A stretch of 64,000 bases of DNA from JAHBXE01 sp044222195 (GTDB lineage Bacteria; Planctomycetota; Phycisphaerae; Phycisphaerales; UBA1924), in assembly GCA_044222195.1 (NCBI GenBank), contig JBGANS010000008.1, positions 1 through 64,000 on the forward strand. The letters run 5' to 3'. A program made the position numbers and the translations under genes. A model generated the notes under the pieces. That model searched no databases, was not told the DNA's origin, and saw nothing but the letters and a program-made list of their open reading frames with translations. Positions 52,465 through 62,204 of this stretch are shown here, piece after piece (positions within the stretch are counted from its first letter, which is position 1; every line of letters begins with the position of its first letter).

Positions 52465-53868
52465 CTGGGCCGCGACACGCTGACCCTTCCGCTTGAGCAG
52501 CTCCCCGATCCGCTCCCGATCCCTCATGTCGGCGGGCGGGGTCGGGGCACGTTTATGGCCCGAATACGCCCTCCGGGCTCCAAGAGCCTGACGAACCGGG
52601 CGGTGCTGCTCGCGGCGCTCGCTTCGGGCCGGTCCACGATTCGCCGACCTTTGCTGGGCGCGGATGACACGGAGCACATGATCAGCGCTGTTTCTGCCCT
52701 CGGCGCTGCGGTCACTCGCTTGCCCACCGGCGACCTCGAAGTCGCGGGTGTGGGCGGACGCTGGAAGCCGAGCCAGGCCGCGAATCTGTCCCTCGGCAAC
52801 GCGGGGACCGCGACTCGTTTCATCGCCGCGGCGGCGCTGCTCTCGCCAAGCCCGATCACGATCGACGGCGATCAGCGGATGCGGGAACGCCCGATCGGCG
52901 AACTCATCGATGCCCTCGACGAGCTGGGCGCTCAGTGCGAGTATCTCGGGACCGAAGGCTGTCCACCCGTCCGGATCTCGCCGCCTGCTGATCTGCGGAC
53001 CGCGGCCTCCATCGCCATCCCAACGACCATGTCGAGCCAGTTCATATCGGCGCTCATGCTCGTGGCCCCTTTCCTCCCGGGGGGATTGACGTTCCGTCTC
53101 GAGGGCAAGATCACGAGCCGTTCCTACATCGCCATGACCCTGGGCTTGCTCGATCAGCTCGGCGTCAGCGTCAAGTCCTCGGACAACTTCCGCATCCACC
53201 GAATCAGCACGTTGTCGGCCACGCTGCCTGCATTTGACACCGCCATCGAGCCCGACGCGAGCAGCGCCACGTACTTCTGGGCCGCGGCGGCGCTCTTTGC
53301 AAGTGCCTCGTGCCGAGTCGACGGTATCGACGCTCGATCGCTGCAGGCCGATGCGCAGTTTCCGGAAACGCTCGCCCGCATGGGCGCCGTGGTGCTACGC
53401 GACGAGCCGTCGGATGGGATGCCGGCTTCACTCGGCATCCGCGGGCCGGGAAGCCTCACGCCGGTGATGGCCGACATGTCTCTCATGCCCGACGCAGCCA
53501 TCGCGCTCGCGGCTGTGGCGTGCTTCGCGAATGGCCGGTCGATCATCCGAGGTCTTCGCACGCTTCGCGTGAAAGAGTCTGATCGAATCGCCGCGCTCCA
53601 GGCGGAGCTGGCCAAGATCGGCGTCAATGTCGAGACCAACGTTCTGGGAGATGCGGACGCGATCACCATCACGCCGCCAGCGGGCGGCGTGGACTGCTCG
53701 ACGAGTGCCCCGCCGGTACGGTTTGGAACGTACAACGATCATCGAATTGCGATGGCTCTGACACTGATAGGCCTGAGGCGACCGGGAGTGCAGGTTGAGA
53801 ATCCGGCCTGTGTTGCAAAAACGTATCCCGGCTTCTGGCAATCACTTGCAACTGCAGTGTCCCCCTGA
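52465..53868 (+). CDS. aroA: 3-phosphoshikimate 1-carboxyvinyltransferase (EPSP synthase)
   Basis: The penultimate step of chorismate synthesis. AGGAGGAG at 52451-52458 stands 6 nt before CTG 52465, and no ATG, GTG or TTG occurs in this frame until ATG 52555. The CTG start includes the N-terminal TLTLPLEQLPDPLPIP that resembles the usual first strand, so I prefer it, but the ATG is possible. Core motifs are RPPGSKSLTNRA (with catalytic Lys), NAGTATRFIAAAALL, RVKESDRIAALQAELAKIG and TYNDHRIAMALTL. It is probably co-transcribed with groES. Confidence 0.9.
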   Translation: MGRDTLTLPLEQLPDPLPIPHVGGRGRGTFMARIRPPGSKSLTNRAVLLAALASGRSTIRRPLLGADDTEHMISAVSALGAAVTRLPTGDLEVAGVGGRWKPSQAANLSLGNAGTATRFIAAAALLSPSPITIDGDQRMRERPIGELIDALDELGAQCEYLGTEGCPPVRISPPADLRTAASIAIPTTMSSQFISALMLVAPFLPGGLTFRLEGKITSRSYIAMTLGLLDQLGVSVKSSDNFRIHRISTLSATLPAFDTAIEPDASSATYFWAAAALFASASCRVDGIDARSLQADAQFPETLARMGAVVLRDEPSDGMPASLGIRGPGSLTPVMADMSLMPDAAIALAAVACFANGRSIIRGLRTLRVKESDRIAALQAELAKIGVNVETNVLGDADAITITPPAGGVDCSTSAPPVRFGTYNDHRIAMALTLIGLRRPGVQVENPACVAKTYPGFWQSLATAVSP

Positions 53869-54131
53869 TTGGGTGCGTGCATTCCAGACGGGCAGGCTTC
53901 GCTCAACTCCAAACAAAATACAAAAAACGAGAAAAACAAGGAATTCTCTCGGAAAAACCCTGGCGGAGAATACCCCCTGACGTTATCTTCGTAATCGTGG
54001 TGAGGTGCATCATTCGGATCGCACGATCCGGGTACCTGCCTGAGGGAGAGTTGCGGGCGAAAGCACGCCGCTCAGAGACAAGACACCGGAGGCTCGAATT
54101 CACACTCGAGCCAGGTCATAGGAGATGTGAG

Positions 54132-54917
54132 ATGAGCAAGTCCATGTTGGTGGCGTTGGTGGCTGTCGTTGGAACCATCGGTTCGGCCGCGGTTGGCCAG
54201 GTGATCTACGACAACCAGTCTTCCCTCCCCGGGTCCGGCACACTCGGATTGGTGACGCATCCCGGTGCGGGCTTCGGTGGCGGCGACCTGAGCGCTCTCA
54301 CGGCTCCCGACTCGACGTTCGGTGCGACTGCCAACACCGCGGGGGCATTTCGCCTCTGCGATGACTTCATCATCCCCGCGGGCCAATCCTGGACCATCAG
54401 CGGCGCCGATGTGTTCGGCTATACGACCGGCGCGACCGCTCCGACGCTGATTGGCGCGACGATTCGTATCTTCAGCACCAACCCGAACGGTCTCGCCAGC
54501 GGCACGGTTGTCGCCGGGGACACCGTCACCAACGTGCAGACTTCCGGCGGCTTCTTCGGACCCACCCCGATTTGGCGAGCTCTCAGCACCGCACCGCTCA
54601 CCAACAATCGCCAGGTCCAGATGTCGACCAGCGCTTTCGCGCCCGTCGTCCTTGGGCCGGGACAGTACTGGCTTGACTTCGCCATCACTTCCAGCACCGG
54701 CGCGGTGTTCACGCCCGTGATGTCGCTCGCCGCCGGCGCGGTGCCGACGGGCGATGCCCTGCAGTTCACCGGTACGACGTACGTGCCCCTCGTTGACGCG
54801 GGCGGCCTCGGCGCCAAGGGTGTTCCGTTCCGCCTCCGCGGCACGATCCCCGCTCCCGGCTCTCTCGCACTCCTCGGCCTCGGCGGTCTCGTGGCCGCTC
54901 GTCGCCGTCGCGCCTGA
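54132..54917 (+). CDS. PEP-CTERM secreted protein
   Basis: ATG 54132, with AGGAG 7 nt upstream, gives 261 residues; an in-frame extension upstream has no signal. Signal peptide MLVALVAVVGTIGSAAVGQ, then a beta-rich domain including TAGAFRLCDDFIIPAGQSWT and GPGQYWLDFAITS, the pattern of a family of planctomycete surface proteins. The tail TIPAPGSLALLGLGGLVAA plus Arg is the sorting signal. It is a single-gene unit with its own terminator. The 263 nt upstream (53869-54131) are A-rich in places but no promoter pair stands out. Confidence 0.87.
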   Translation: MSKSMLVALVAVVGTIGSAAVGQVIYDNQSSLPGSGTLGLVTHPGAGFGGGDLSALTAPDSTFGATANTAGAFRLCDDFIIPAGQSWTISGADVFGYTTGATAPTLIGATIRIFSTNPNGLASGTVVAGDTVTNVQTSGGFFGPTPIWRALSTAPLTNNRQVQMSTSAFAPVVLGPGQYWLDFAITSSTGAVFTPVMSLAAGAVPTGDALQFTGTTYVPLVDAGGLGAKGVPFRLRGTIPAPGSLALLGLGGLVAARRRRA

Positions 54918-54943
54918 ATCCTCCAGTTCCTTTGACACGTGTG

Positions 54944-54977
54944 CCAACGGCGGCTTCGGCCGCCGTTGGTCGTTTTT
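54944..54977 (+). terminator. Terminator with UUCG tetraloop
   Basis: CCAACGGCGGC (54944-54954) pairs perfectly with GCCGCCGTTGG (54959-54969) over TTCG, followed by TCGTTTTT. Confidence 0.9.
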
Positions 54978-55092
54978 GACGACGCCAAATCGCCGGTCCA
55001 CCTTCTGACGCGGTTCACCTTTCCACGCCGCTCCGCTATCCTTCTCCCCCTGCTTTCTCCCCGTCAGGTTCCGACCACTCAGGAGTGCCTCC

Positions 55093-56568
<1,476 letters not shown>

Positions 56569-56622
56569 ACCGCTCAGAGCCGCGTGAGAGAACCACGCCC
56601 GCGACCAGGCCTGTCGAAATTG

Positions 56623-56647
56623 CCCCCTGCGGAAGCAGGGGGTTTTT
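56623..56647 (+). terminator. Terminator of icd
   Basis: CCCCCTGC (56623-56630) pairs perfectly with GCAGGGGG (56635-56642) over GGAA, followed by five T. Confidence 0.9.
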
Positions 56648-56710
56648 CGTGTGTTCGCTCTCGCATCGCAGTGTCACTCCGAGTTCGCCGCTCCCTCACT
56701 ACCCTCCACG

Positions 56711-57145
56711 ATGCCCCAGGTGCAGACGAGTACCCCGCCCAACACCCCCACGCCCATAGGACCCTATTCCCACATCTCCATGGTGGGCCGAGACATTACC
56801 ATCGGCGGCACCGCTGGCGTCGATCCGCTCAGCGGGGTACTCGCCGGGCCCGACGCTTATACGCAGGCGCGGCAGATACTCAACACCTTTCGAGTGATGC
56901 TCGAGTCGGTGGACTCGGACCTCTCTCACATCGTGCATGTCAACATCTTCTTGCTCGACATGGCCGACTTCGAAGAGATGAACCGGGCCTATGTCGAAGT
57001 CATGGGGGCCCACCGCCCCGCCCGCACCACCATCGGCGTTGCATCCCTTCCCAAGCCCGGCGCCCGACTGACGATGAACCTCACGGCCGTCACTCGCGAC
57101 TCCGACCGGTCGCCGCGACTGAACTCGCGCCCCAGTTCAAGCTGA
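56711..57145 (+). CDS. RidA-family enamine/imine deaminase
   Basis: ATG 56711 gives 144 residues. Motifs: PIGPYSHISMVGRDITIGGT at the start, the interface segment VMLESVDSDLSHIVHVNIFL, and the catalytic Arg region ARTTIGVASLPKPGARLTM, which matches RidA. RidA removes reactive enamine/imine intermediates from amino-acid metabolism. A C-terminal tail of about 20 Arg/Ser-rich residues is unusual. It follows the icd terminator and is a separate unit. Confidence 0.88.
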   Translation: MPQVQTSTPPNTPTPIGPYSHISMVGRDITIGGTAGVDPLSGVLAGPDAYTQARQILNTFRVMLESVDSDLSHIVHVNIFLLDMADFEEMNRAYVEVMGAHRPARTTIGVASLPKPGARLTMNLTAVTRDSDRSPRLNSRPSSS

Positions 57146-57159
57146 ATCTTCGCGACTCC

Positions 57160-57351
57160 TTACTGCTCGCGCTTCAGGACCCGGATGTGCCGCTCGTATT
57201 CTTCGGGAATCTCCTGCCATATGTGGCCGCGGTAGCGGGCGCCGCACGAAGCGCACTCGATCGACTGGGCGTCCTGGGATTGAGAGATCACGATGGGCAA
57301 GGGCAGCGCGCACTGCACACACAGGTAGGGTTTACGAAGTTCGGGATCCAT
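57160..57351 (-). CDS. Small zinc-ribbon protein
   Basis: The 63-residue frame from ATG 57351, with GGGAG 5 nt upstream, reads MDPELRKPYLCVQCALPLPI and has a second CxxC (ECASCGARY), giving a four-Cys zinc ribbon. The C-terminal half is basic and charged (EYERHIRVLKREQ). Such tiny ribbons occur in rubredoxin-like and unnamed families; the function is not predicted. It converges on ridA with 14 nt between the stops. Confidence 0.65.
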   Translation of the reverse strand: MDPELRKPYLCVQCALPLPIVISQSQDAQSIECASCGARYRGHIWQEIPEEYERHIRVLKREQ

Positions 57352-57619
57352 CACCACTCCCAAGAGCGACGTGCGTCACCGGGCTCGAACGTATCCGGCT
57401 ATCCGCATTCGTTTAACCCGAATATACCTGAACCGATTGGCTCACGCAACCATGTTTCAGGCCAACTTCTGGATTTCAGATTTTCATATTCATTAAGCCA
57501 TTTTGCTTCGATGCCGCCGCCGCGGAAGCCTTGCTCTGAGGCCAGGCTTAACGGAGAGGCGGCAAAGCATGTTTGCCGGGGCTTTTCTGGGCGGACCCGC
57601 GGACCGGCAACAATGCCGT

Positions 57620-58204
57620 ATGCCAATCCGCACCGTGTGCGTGTTCTGTGCCTCGTCCCGCAAGTGCGACCCGGTCTATTTACAGGCCGCGGCGGACCTG
57701 GGGCGGGTATTGGCCAATGCGGGCATGACCACGGTCACAGGAGGAGGATCGACCGGGCTGATGGGTGCGGTCGCTGATGGAGCTCTCGATTCTGGCGGCC
57801 GCGTTGTCGGTGTGCTCCCCCGTTTCATGAACACCCATGAAGTCGCCCACCAGCGCCTCACCCGCCTCCACCTGGTGGACGGCATGCACGAGCGACTGGC
57901 CGCGATGCTGGAGGAATCCGACGCGTTCGTCGCCCTTCCCGGGGGCTGCGGCACGCTGGAGGAGCTGTTTTTCATCCTGACGCGAAAGCGGTTGGGGCTG
58001 GCTTCGCGGCCGCTGATCATCGTCAATATCCGGGGGTACTTCGACCCGGTCATCGCGATGCTGGATCGTTGCATTTCTGAGCGATTCATGGATGCGCGGC
58101 ACGCGGCGATGTGGCAGGTCGTTTCAGATGTTTCGCACATCCTGCCGGCGATTGCCGCATCTCCCGCCTGGGACCAGTCTCACGCGGCCTTTGCCGTCCC
58201 CTGA
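57620..58204 (+). CDS. LOG-family protein, short form
   Basis: The 194-residue protein begins MPIRTVCVFCASSRKCDPVY, the normal start of the TIGR00730/LOG family. TTVTGGGSTGLMGAVADGAL and FVALPGGCGTLEELFFIL (PGGxGTxxE) are the ribosephosphate-binding signatures. Together with PRFMNTHEVAH it fits the cytokinin-activating type (nucleotide 5'-monophosphate phosphoribohydrolase). It is a paralogue of the gene at 28268. The 268 nt upstream hold no recognised feature. Confidence 0.9.
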   Translation: MPIRTVCVFCASSRKCDPVYLQAAADLGRVLANAGMTTVTGGGSTGLMGAVADGALDSGGRVVGVLPRFMNTHEVAHQRLTRLHLVDGMHERLAAMLEESDAFVALPGGCGTLEELFFILTRKRLGLASRPLIIVNIRGYFDPVIAMLDRCISERFMDARHAAMWQVVSDVSHILPAIAASPAWDQSHAAFAVP

Positions 58205-58300
58205 AACGGCCTATGACGGGAATGCAAAGCGTTTTTACGAGACCCTTGGCAGAAACCCGGACTCGATGTACCTTTGTGCCATCACCTCTAGGGCGCCCGC

Positions 58301-59125
58301 ATGAAACCGGTCACGTGGTTGGCACCGCTGCTTTTGGCCGCAACAAGCGCCTCGGCGGACTTTACGAACAACATCCTGATCACCGGCTATTGGCCGCCGA
58401 CCAACGAGATGATCCGGCGGTTCAGCACGAGCGGCACGCAGAACCCCCAGGGCTGGATCGGCGGAAACTGGGAGAGCCGGGGGTACAACATCCACTCGTA
58501 CTTCCCGGAGTTTCCGGGGGGCGTCGGCGTCAACCCCCAGGGCACCGGCGACCTGATGGTGGACTACCAGGATACATCGACCGACTTCTGGCAGATTGCG
58601 AACACCATCAAGCCTGTGGCGATCATCACGTTCAGCCGCGGCTCATCCGGTTCGAACTGGGAACTCGAGGCCAGGACCAAGAATCGCACCACCTGGATCA
58701 ACGACTACATCGCGCCATTCCAGCCCACGCCTTCGCCACCGGACAACACCGTCCCCGCCGAGACCATTCGCTTCTCGACGCTGCCCATGCAGAACATCGT
58801 GAACGCGGTCAACCAGGCGAGCCTGGGCATCTCGGCGTTTGTTGACACCAACTCCCCGGATCTCGCGGGCGGGTTCCTCTCCGAGTTCATGGGGTATCAC
58901 GGCAGCTGGTACCAGTCCATCCACAACAGCCCGTCGGACCCATCATGGTGCGTCGCCGCCGGTCACCTGCATGTGGGGATCAGTACGCCCCAGGCCGCCG
59001 CGACGACCGCCGTTGAAATCACGTTGCGTCAACTGATCGCGCACGTGGACACGATCGTGCCCGCGCCGTCAACGGCGGGCGTGCTGGGCTTTGGCCTGCT
59101 GCTGGCGCGACGTCGCCGAGACTGA
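58301..59125 (+). CDS. PEP-CTERM protein with pyroglutamyl-peptidase-like features
   Basis: The 274-residue protein has signal peptide MKPVTWLAPLLLAATSASA. The mature part starts NILITGYWPPTNEM and has AIITFSRGSSGSNWELEART, then a region GGFLSEFMGYHGSWYQSIHN and AAGHLHVGIST. The order (an ILITG strand, then a late GHLHVG strand before a last helix) resembles pyroglutamyl-peptidase I. The catalytic Cys expected near SEFMGYHG is not evident, so activity is doubtful. The tail VPAPSTAGVLGFGLLLA plus Arg is a PEP-CTERM motif. The fold call is a weak inference. Confidence 0.65.
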   Translation: MKPVTWLAPLLLAATSASADFTNNILITGYWPPTNEMIRRFSTSGTQNPQGWIGGNWESRGYNIHSYFPEFPGGVGVNPQGTGDLMVDYQDTSTDFWQIANTIKPVAIITFSRGSSGSNWELEARTKNRTTWINDYIAPFQPTPSPPDNTVPAETIRFSTLPMQNIVNAVNQASLGISAFVDTNSPDLAGGFLSEFMGYHGSWYQSIHNSPSDPSWCVAAGHLHVGISTPQAAATTAVEITLRQLIAHVDTIVPAPSTAGVLGFGLLLARRRRD

Positions 59126-59185
59126 AACCGGACGCGTTCGTCCGGCATCACCTGGGCATCGGTACAATGCCGCAGGAGGTCTCGC

Positions 59186-60079
59186 ATGGACCGGCTCAAC
59201 TCGATCGTGGTGGCGATTGACTTTACCCCCTGCTGTGCCGCGGCGCTCGCGCAGGCCGCGAGAATCGCGTCGTGGAATCGCGCGAAGCTGCTGGCGGTGA
59301 ACGTGATCGAGACGATCGCGGCGATGGAGCTGCAGGAAGCGCTGACGCCGTACGTGCAGGAGATTGAGAAAGGACTCGTGGCGGAGTCCAACGCGGCGTG
59401 GGCGAAGTTTGCCAACGATGTGCCCGGGAAGTCGGCGATCGAGTTTGCCGTTGCGATCAACAGCCCGCTGGTGGAGCTCTCCAAGCGGATCCGCGAGCGG
59501 AAGGCGGATCTCCTGGTCCTCGGCTCTCACGGTGTATCGCCGGGGAAGTCGCCGGGGATTCTGGCCGCACAGTGCGTCCGTCGCGCCCCCGCGCGGGTGC
59601 TGCTGGTTCGCGATGGCCAGACCGGGCCGTACAAGTCGATCGTCGCGTGCGTGGACTTCTCTGAGACCTCTCGCGATGCGCTCAGCGCTGCGGTCCGCAT
59701 GGCGGCACAGGATGGGGCGGCGCTGCACATCCTTCACGTGTACCAGCCGGCGTGGAAACGGCTGACCAGGCCGCCCGTGCGACCTGAACTGGCGGGCGCG
59801 TTCCGCGAGGCGCTGATCGGTCAGCTCAAGGCGTTCTGCACGGCGGGGACTCCGGAGATGGAGTGGTCCAAGGCCCACTTCGAGGTGGCCGAGTCCTCGA
59901 GCCACGGCGCCGGGATCGTCGAGTGTGTCAAGGCCAAGGGCGCGGACCTTGTCGTGCTCGGCACGCGGGGAAAGACCAACCTCCGCGATGTGCTGATGGG
60001 GAGCACAGCGGAGCGCGTCGTTCGCGATGCGCCCTGCGGAATCCTTGCGATCAAGCCCCGGGATGCGGCCATCGCGTAG
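59186..60079 (+). CDS. Tandem universal stress protein (two UspA domains)
   Basis: The 297-residue cytosolic protein has two Usp domains. The first ends with SHGVSPGKSPGILAAQCV and VLLVRDG, an imperfect ATP motif. The second ends GTRGKTNLRDVLMGSTAERV, with a good GxxG-x9-GST nucleotide motif. A GGAGGTC sequence stands upstream of the ATG. The role is a stress response modulator; the partner is unknown. It is transcribed separately from its neighbours. Confidence 0.92.
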   Translation: MDRLNSIVVAIDFTPCCAAALAQAARIASWNRAKLLAVNVIETIAAMELQEALTPYVQEIEKGLVAESNAAWAKFANDVPGKSAIEFAVAINSPLVELSKRIRERKADLLVLGSHGVSPGKSPGILAAQCVRRAPARVLLVRDGQTGPYKSIVACVDFSETSRDALSAAVRMAAQDGAALHILHVYQPAWKRLTRPPVRPELAGAFREALIGQLKAFCTAGTPEMEWSKAHFEVAESSSHGAGIVECVKAKGADLVVLGTRGKTNLRDVLMGSTAERVVRDAPCGILAIKPRDAAIA

Positions 60080-60091
60080 GTGATGCGTCGA

Positions 60092-61081
60092 TTACCTGGC
60101 GGGTTCAGAAGGCTTGAGATCCTCAGGCCTGTGCCGCGCGGGCGTCGCCGGCACCTCCGTCACGGCGACATCCAGCGTGATCGCCTGCTTCATCGGGGTC
60201 GTTCGCTCCCCATCACCCATTGACATCTGCACATCAGATGAAACTCTCATTGTCGACTTGCGGGGCAGCAGCCTGTTCAGCGGCTGCTCTGTCGCGCCCG
60301 CCCCGGTGGACTTGAGCGACTCGAGCTTGAGCATCGTGCCGCGCGGGAGCGTCGACGCGGCGACGTCCTGCTTCTCGGCCAGCTGCTCCACGACGGTGTC
60401 GAGAATCGCGGCCCCATCTCGGATCTCCTTGAGCGTGTACACCACGGTTTGGTTGACGCGCATGCCCTGGTTGGCCACGATCATGTCGATGCGCCAGCGG
60501 CCGCCGATTCCGACTGCTTCTTCCGGGAACGGCACGCTCAGCTGGCCGACCTGGTCGCGAAAGCCGGCGAAAGACTCGGCCAGCTTCGGGTCGTCTCCGG
60601 GCATGTCGAAGCGGACCTGCCTGTTGATGCCGCGGGAGGACACGACGACATCACCCGAAACTTTCGTGATGGGTGCAAGAGCCTGGCGCATGGAGTCCAC
60701 GATTTCCGCCGGCGCGGACGCATCCTCTTCGACATCGCATGTCGGTATGGACAGTGAATAGGCGATGTCGCCTTCGGGGGAAACGGACTTCACGGCAAAG
60801 GTCATCGTGACCAGCATCGCCGGGAGTGCGGGCGAGGGAAGGGCTTTGCCATCGAGGCTGGTCTTGGAAACCATCAGGATCCTGAGCTGCATCGATTGCA
60901 CCAGGTCCGCGGCGGGCGAAACGCGCAGCGGAGTGCGCGGCTCAGCGCCGGGATCGACAAGAGTGATCCTGGGAGGCGTGGGGGACGAGGGGGGCGTGGG
61001 GGGCGCGGGAGGTTGGACGGGCTGCTGCGCGTGGGAAAGCCCGGCAGCAACGAGGCACAGGAAGGGGGAGTAACGGCGCAT
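60092..61081 (-). CDS. Secreted protein of unknown function with proline-rich linker
   Basis: The 329-residue protein has signal peptide MRRYSPFLCLVAAGLSHAQ, then a Pro-rich linker (PPAPPTPPSSPTPP, period-9 DNA near 60970-61015) and an all-beta C-terminal part with repeated DVVVSSRGINRQVRFDMP and VNQTVVYTLKEIRDG. It resembles the DUF6263-type lipoprotein/secreted family, but I do not name it firmly. It is convergent with the universal stress protein and divergent from mtfA. Confidence 0.6.
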   Translation of the reverse strand: MRRYSPFLCLVAAGLSHAQQPVQPPAPPTPPSSPTPPRITLVDPGAEPRTPLRVSPAADLVQSMQLRILMVSKTSLDGKALPSPALPAMLVTMTFAVKSVSPEGDIAYSLSIPTCDVEEDASAPAEIVDSMRQALAPITKVSGDVVVSSRGINRQVRFDMPGDDPKLAESFAGFRDQVGQLSVPFPEEAVGIGGRWRIDMIVANQGMRVNQTVVYTLKEIRDGAAILDTVVEQLAEKQDVAASTLPRGTMLKLESLKSTGAGATEQPLNRLLPRKSTMRVSSDVQMSMGDGERTTPMKQAITLDVAVTEVPATPARHRPEDLKPSEPAR

Positions 61082-61242
61082 AGGCGGCTCCGGAGTGAGG
61101 GATGGTACTGAGCGCGGCGGCCGCGGAGGGCCTCGGCACCGGGACTGGCAGGGGGGTTGCTACTTCCTTCGAGAATGAAGGGCAACGCGGGAGTGCAGGC
61201 CCCCAATACGTTGCTGCGAACCCTTGGAGAAGGGAGCCCTGT

Positions 61243-62040
61243 GTGATCGGACTGACAAAACGGCGGCGTAGGAAGATCAGAGAAAGCCCGTTTCCCCTGG
61301 CGTGGCGGTCGGTACTGCTGGACCGGATGCCGTACTACCGGCGACTCTCTGCCGCGGATCGACGAGAGCTGGAAGGACACGTGCAGGTCCTGATTCGCGA
61401 GAAGTACTTTGAGGGGTGCGCGGGGCTGGTGGTGACGGACGAGATGAAGGTGCTGATCGCGGCGCAGGCGTCGCTGCTTCTGCTGCACCGAGAGGACCAC
61501 TACTTCCCGTGGATGCGGACGGTGCTGGTGTACCCGAACTCGTTTGTAGGGAACGGCAAGAGCGTGGGGCCGGCGGGCGTGGTGACAGAAGGGATGAGTT
61601 GGCGACAGGGTGAGTCGTGGTATGCGCCGGGGTCGGGCGGGCCGGTTGTTCTCTCGTGGTCGGACACGGTCGCGGGCGCGGCGGATGCGTGCGATGGGCG
61701 CAACCTCGTGCTGCACGAGTTCGCGCACCAGCTCGATGCGGATTCGGGCGCTGTGGAAGGACTGCCGGCGCTGCCGAGCCATGCCGAGCGCGAACGGTGG
61801 AAGAGGATCATGGGCCAGGAGCAGGCCCGGCTTGCGCGGGATGCATGGCAGGGTGTGGCGACGGTGATCAATCCGTACGGGTTGGAAAGCCCGGCGGAGT
61901 TTTTCGCGGTGTCGGTAGAGGCGTTCTTTGAGCGCGGGGCGGAGATGAAGGCGCGGCATGCGGAACTGTATGGGCTGCTTGCGCACTACTTCGCCCAGCA
62001 GCCGGCGGGGCCATGCACGGCCGTGTGTGCCGTTGCGTAA
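61243..62040 (+). CDS. mtfA: MtfA-family (M90) zinc peptidase
   Basis: GTG 61243, with AGGGAG 6 nt upstream, gives 265 residues; an ATG extension to 61102 has no support. MtfA in E. coli modulates glucose uptake by interacting with the repressor Mlc and has peptidase activity. Family motifs: WRSVLLDRMPYYRRLSAADR, LVYPNSFVG, the zinc site LHEFAHQLDADSG (HExxH), and SPAEFFAVSVEAFFE with the third ligand. No Mlc-like gene is near, so a broader peptidase role is likely here. Confidence 0.92.
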   Translation: MIGLTKRRRRKIRESPFPLAWRSVLLDRMPYYRRLSAADRRELEGHVQVLIREKYFEGCAGLVVTDEMKVLIAAQASLLLLHREDHYFPWMRTVLVYPNSFVGNGKSVGPAGVVTEGMSWRQGESWYAPGSGGPVVLSWSDTVAGAADACDGRNLVLHEFAHQLDADSGAVEGLPALPSHAERERWKRIMGQEQARLARDAWQGVATVINPYGLESPAEFFAVSVEAFFERGAEMKARHAELYGLLAHYFAQQPAGPCTAVCAVA

Positions 62041-62070
62041 CCTACACGACACCGATAACCAACTTTTTCC

Positions 62071-62099
62071 TTGACAGCCCCCCCCCCCTCCTTCATTAT
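62071..62099 (+). promoter_or_regulatory. Candidate promoter with poly-C spacer
   Basis: TTGACA (62071-62076, exact consensus) and CATTAT (62094-62099) are exactly 17 nt apart. The spacer is almost wholly an 11-C homopolymer (62078-62088). Slippage of this tract would change the spacer length and hence promoter strength. The gene downstream starts at 62205. Confidence 0.55.
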
Positions 62100-62204
62100 T
62101 GTGATAGCCCTAGGGCCTCGCGCGGCCGCGGTGTGCGCGCGCTGCGTTGAAGGCCGACCCGTCGTGAGACCAAGCGGTTTGACCGCTTTCGGGAGGGCTG
62201 TTTC

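Noticed and set aside
60968..61015. Period-9 GC-rich tract as another dispersed array
   Set aside because: The nine-nt period follows from a PPx proline-rich protein linker and needs no separate DNA element.
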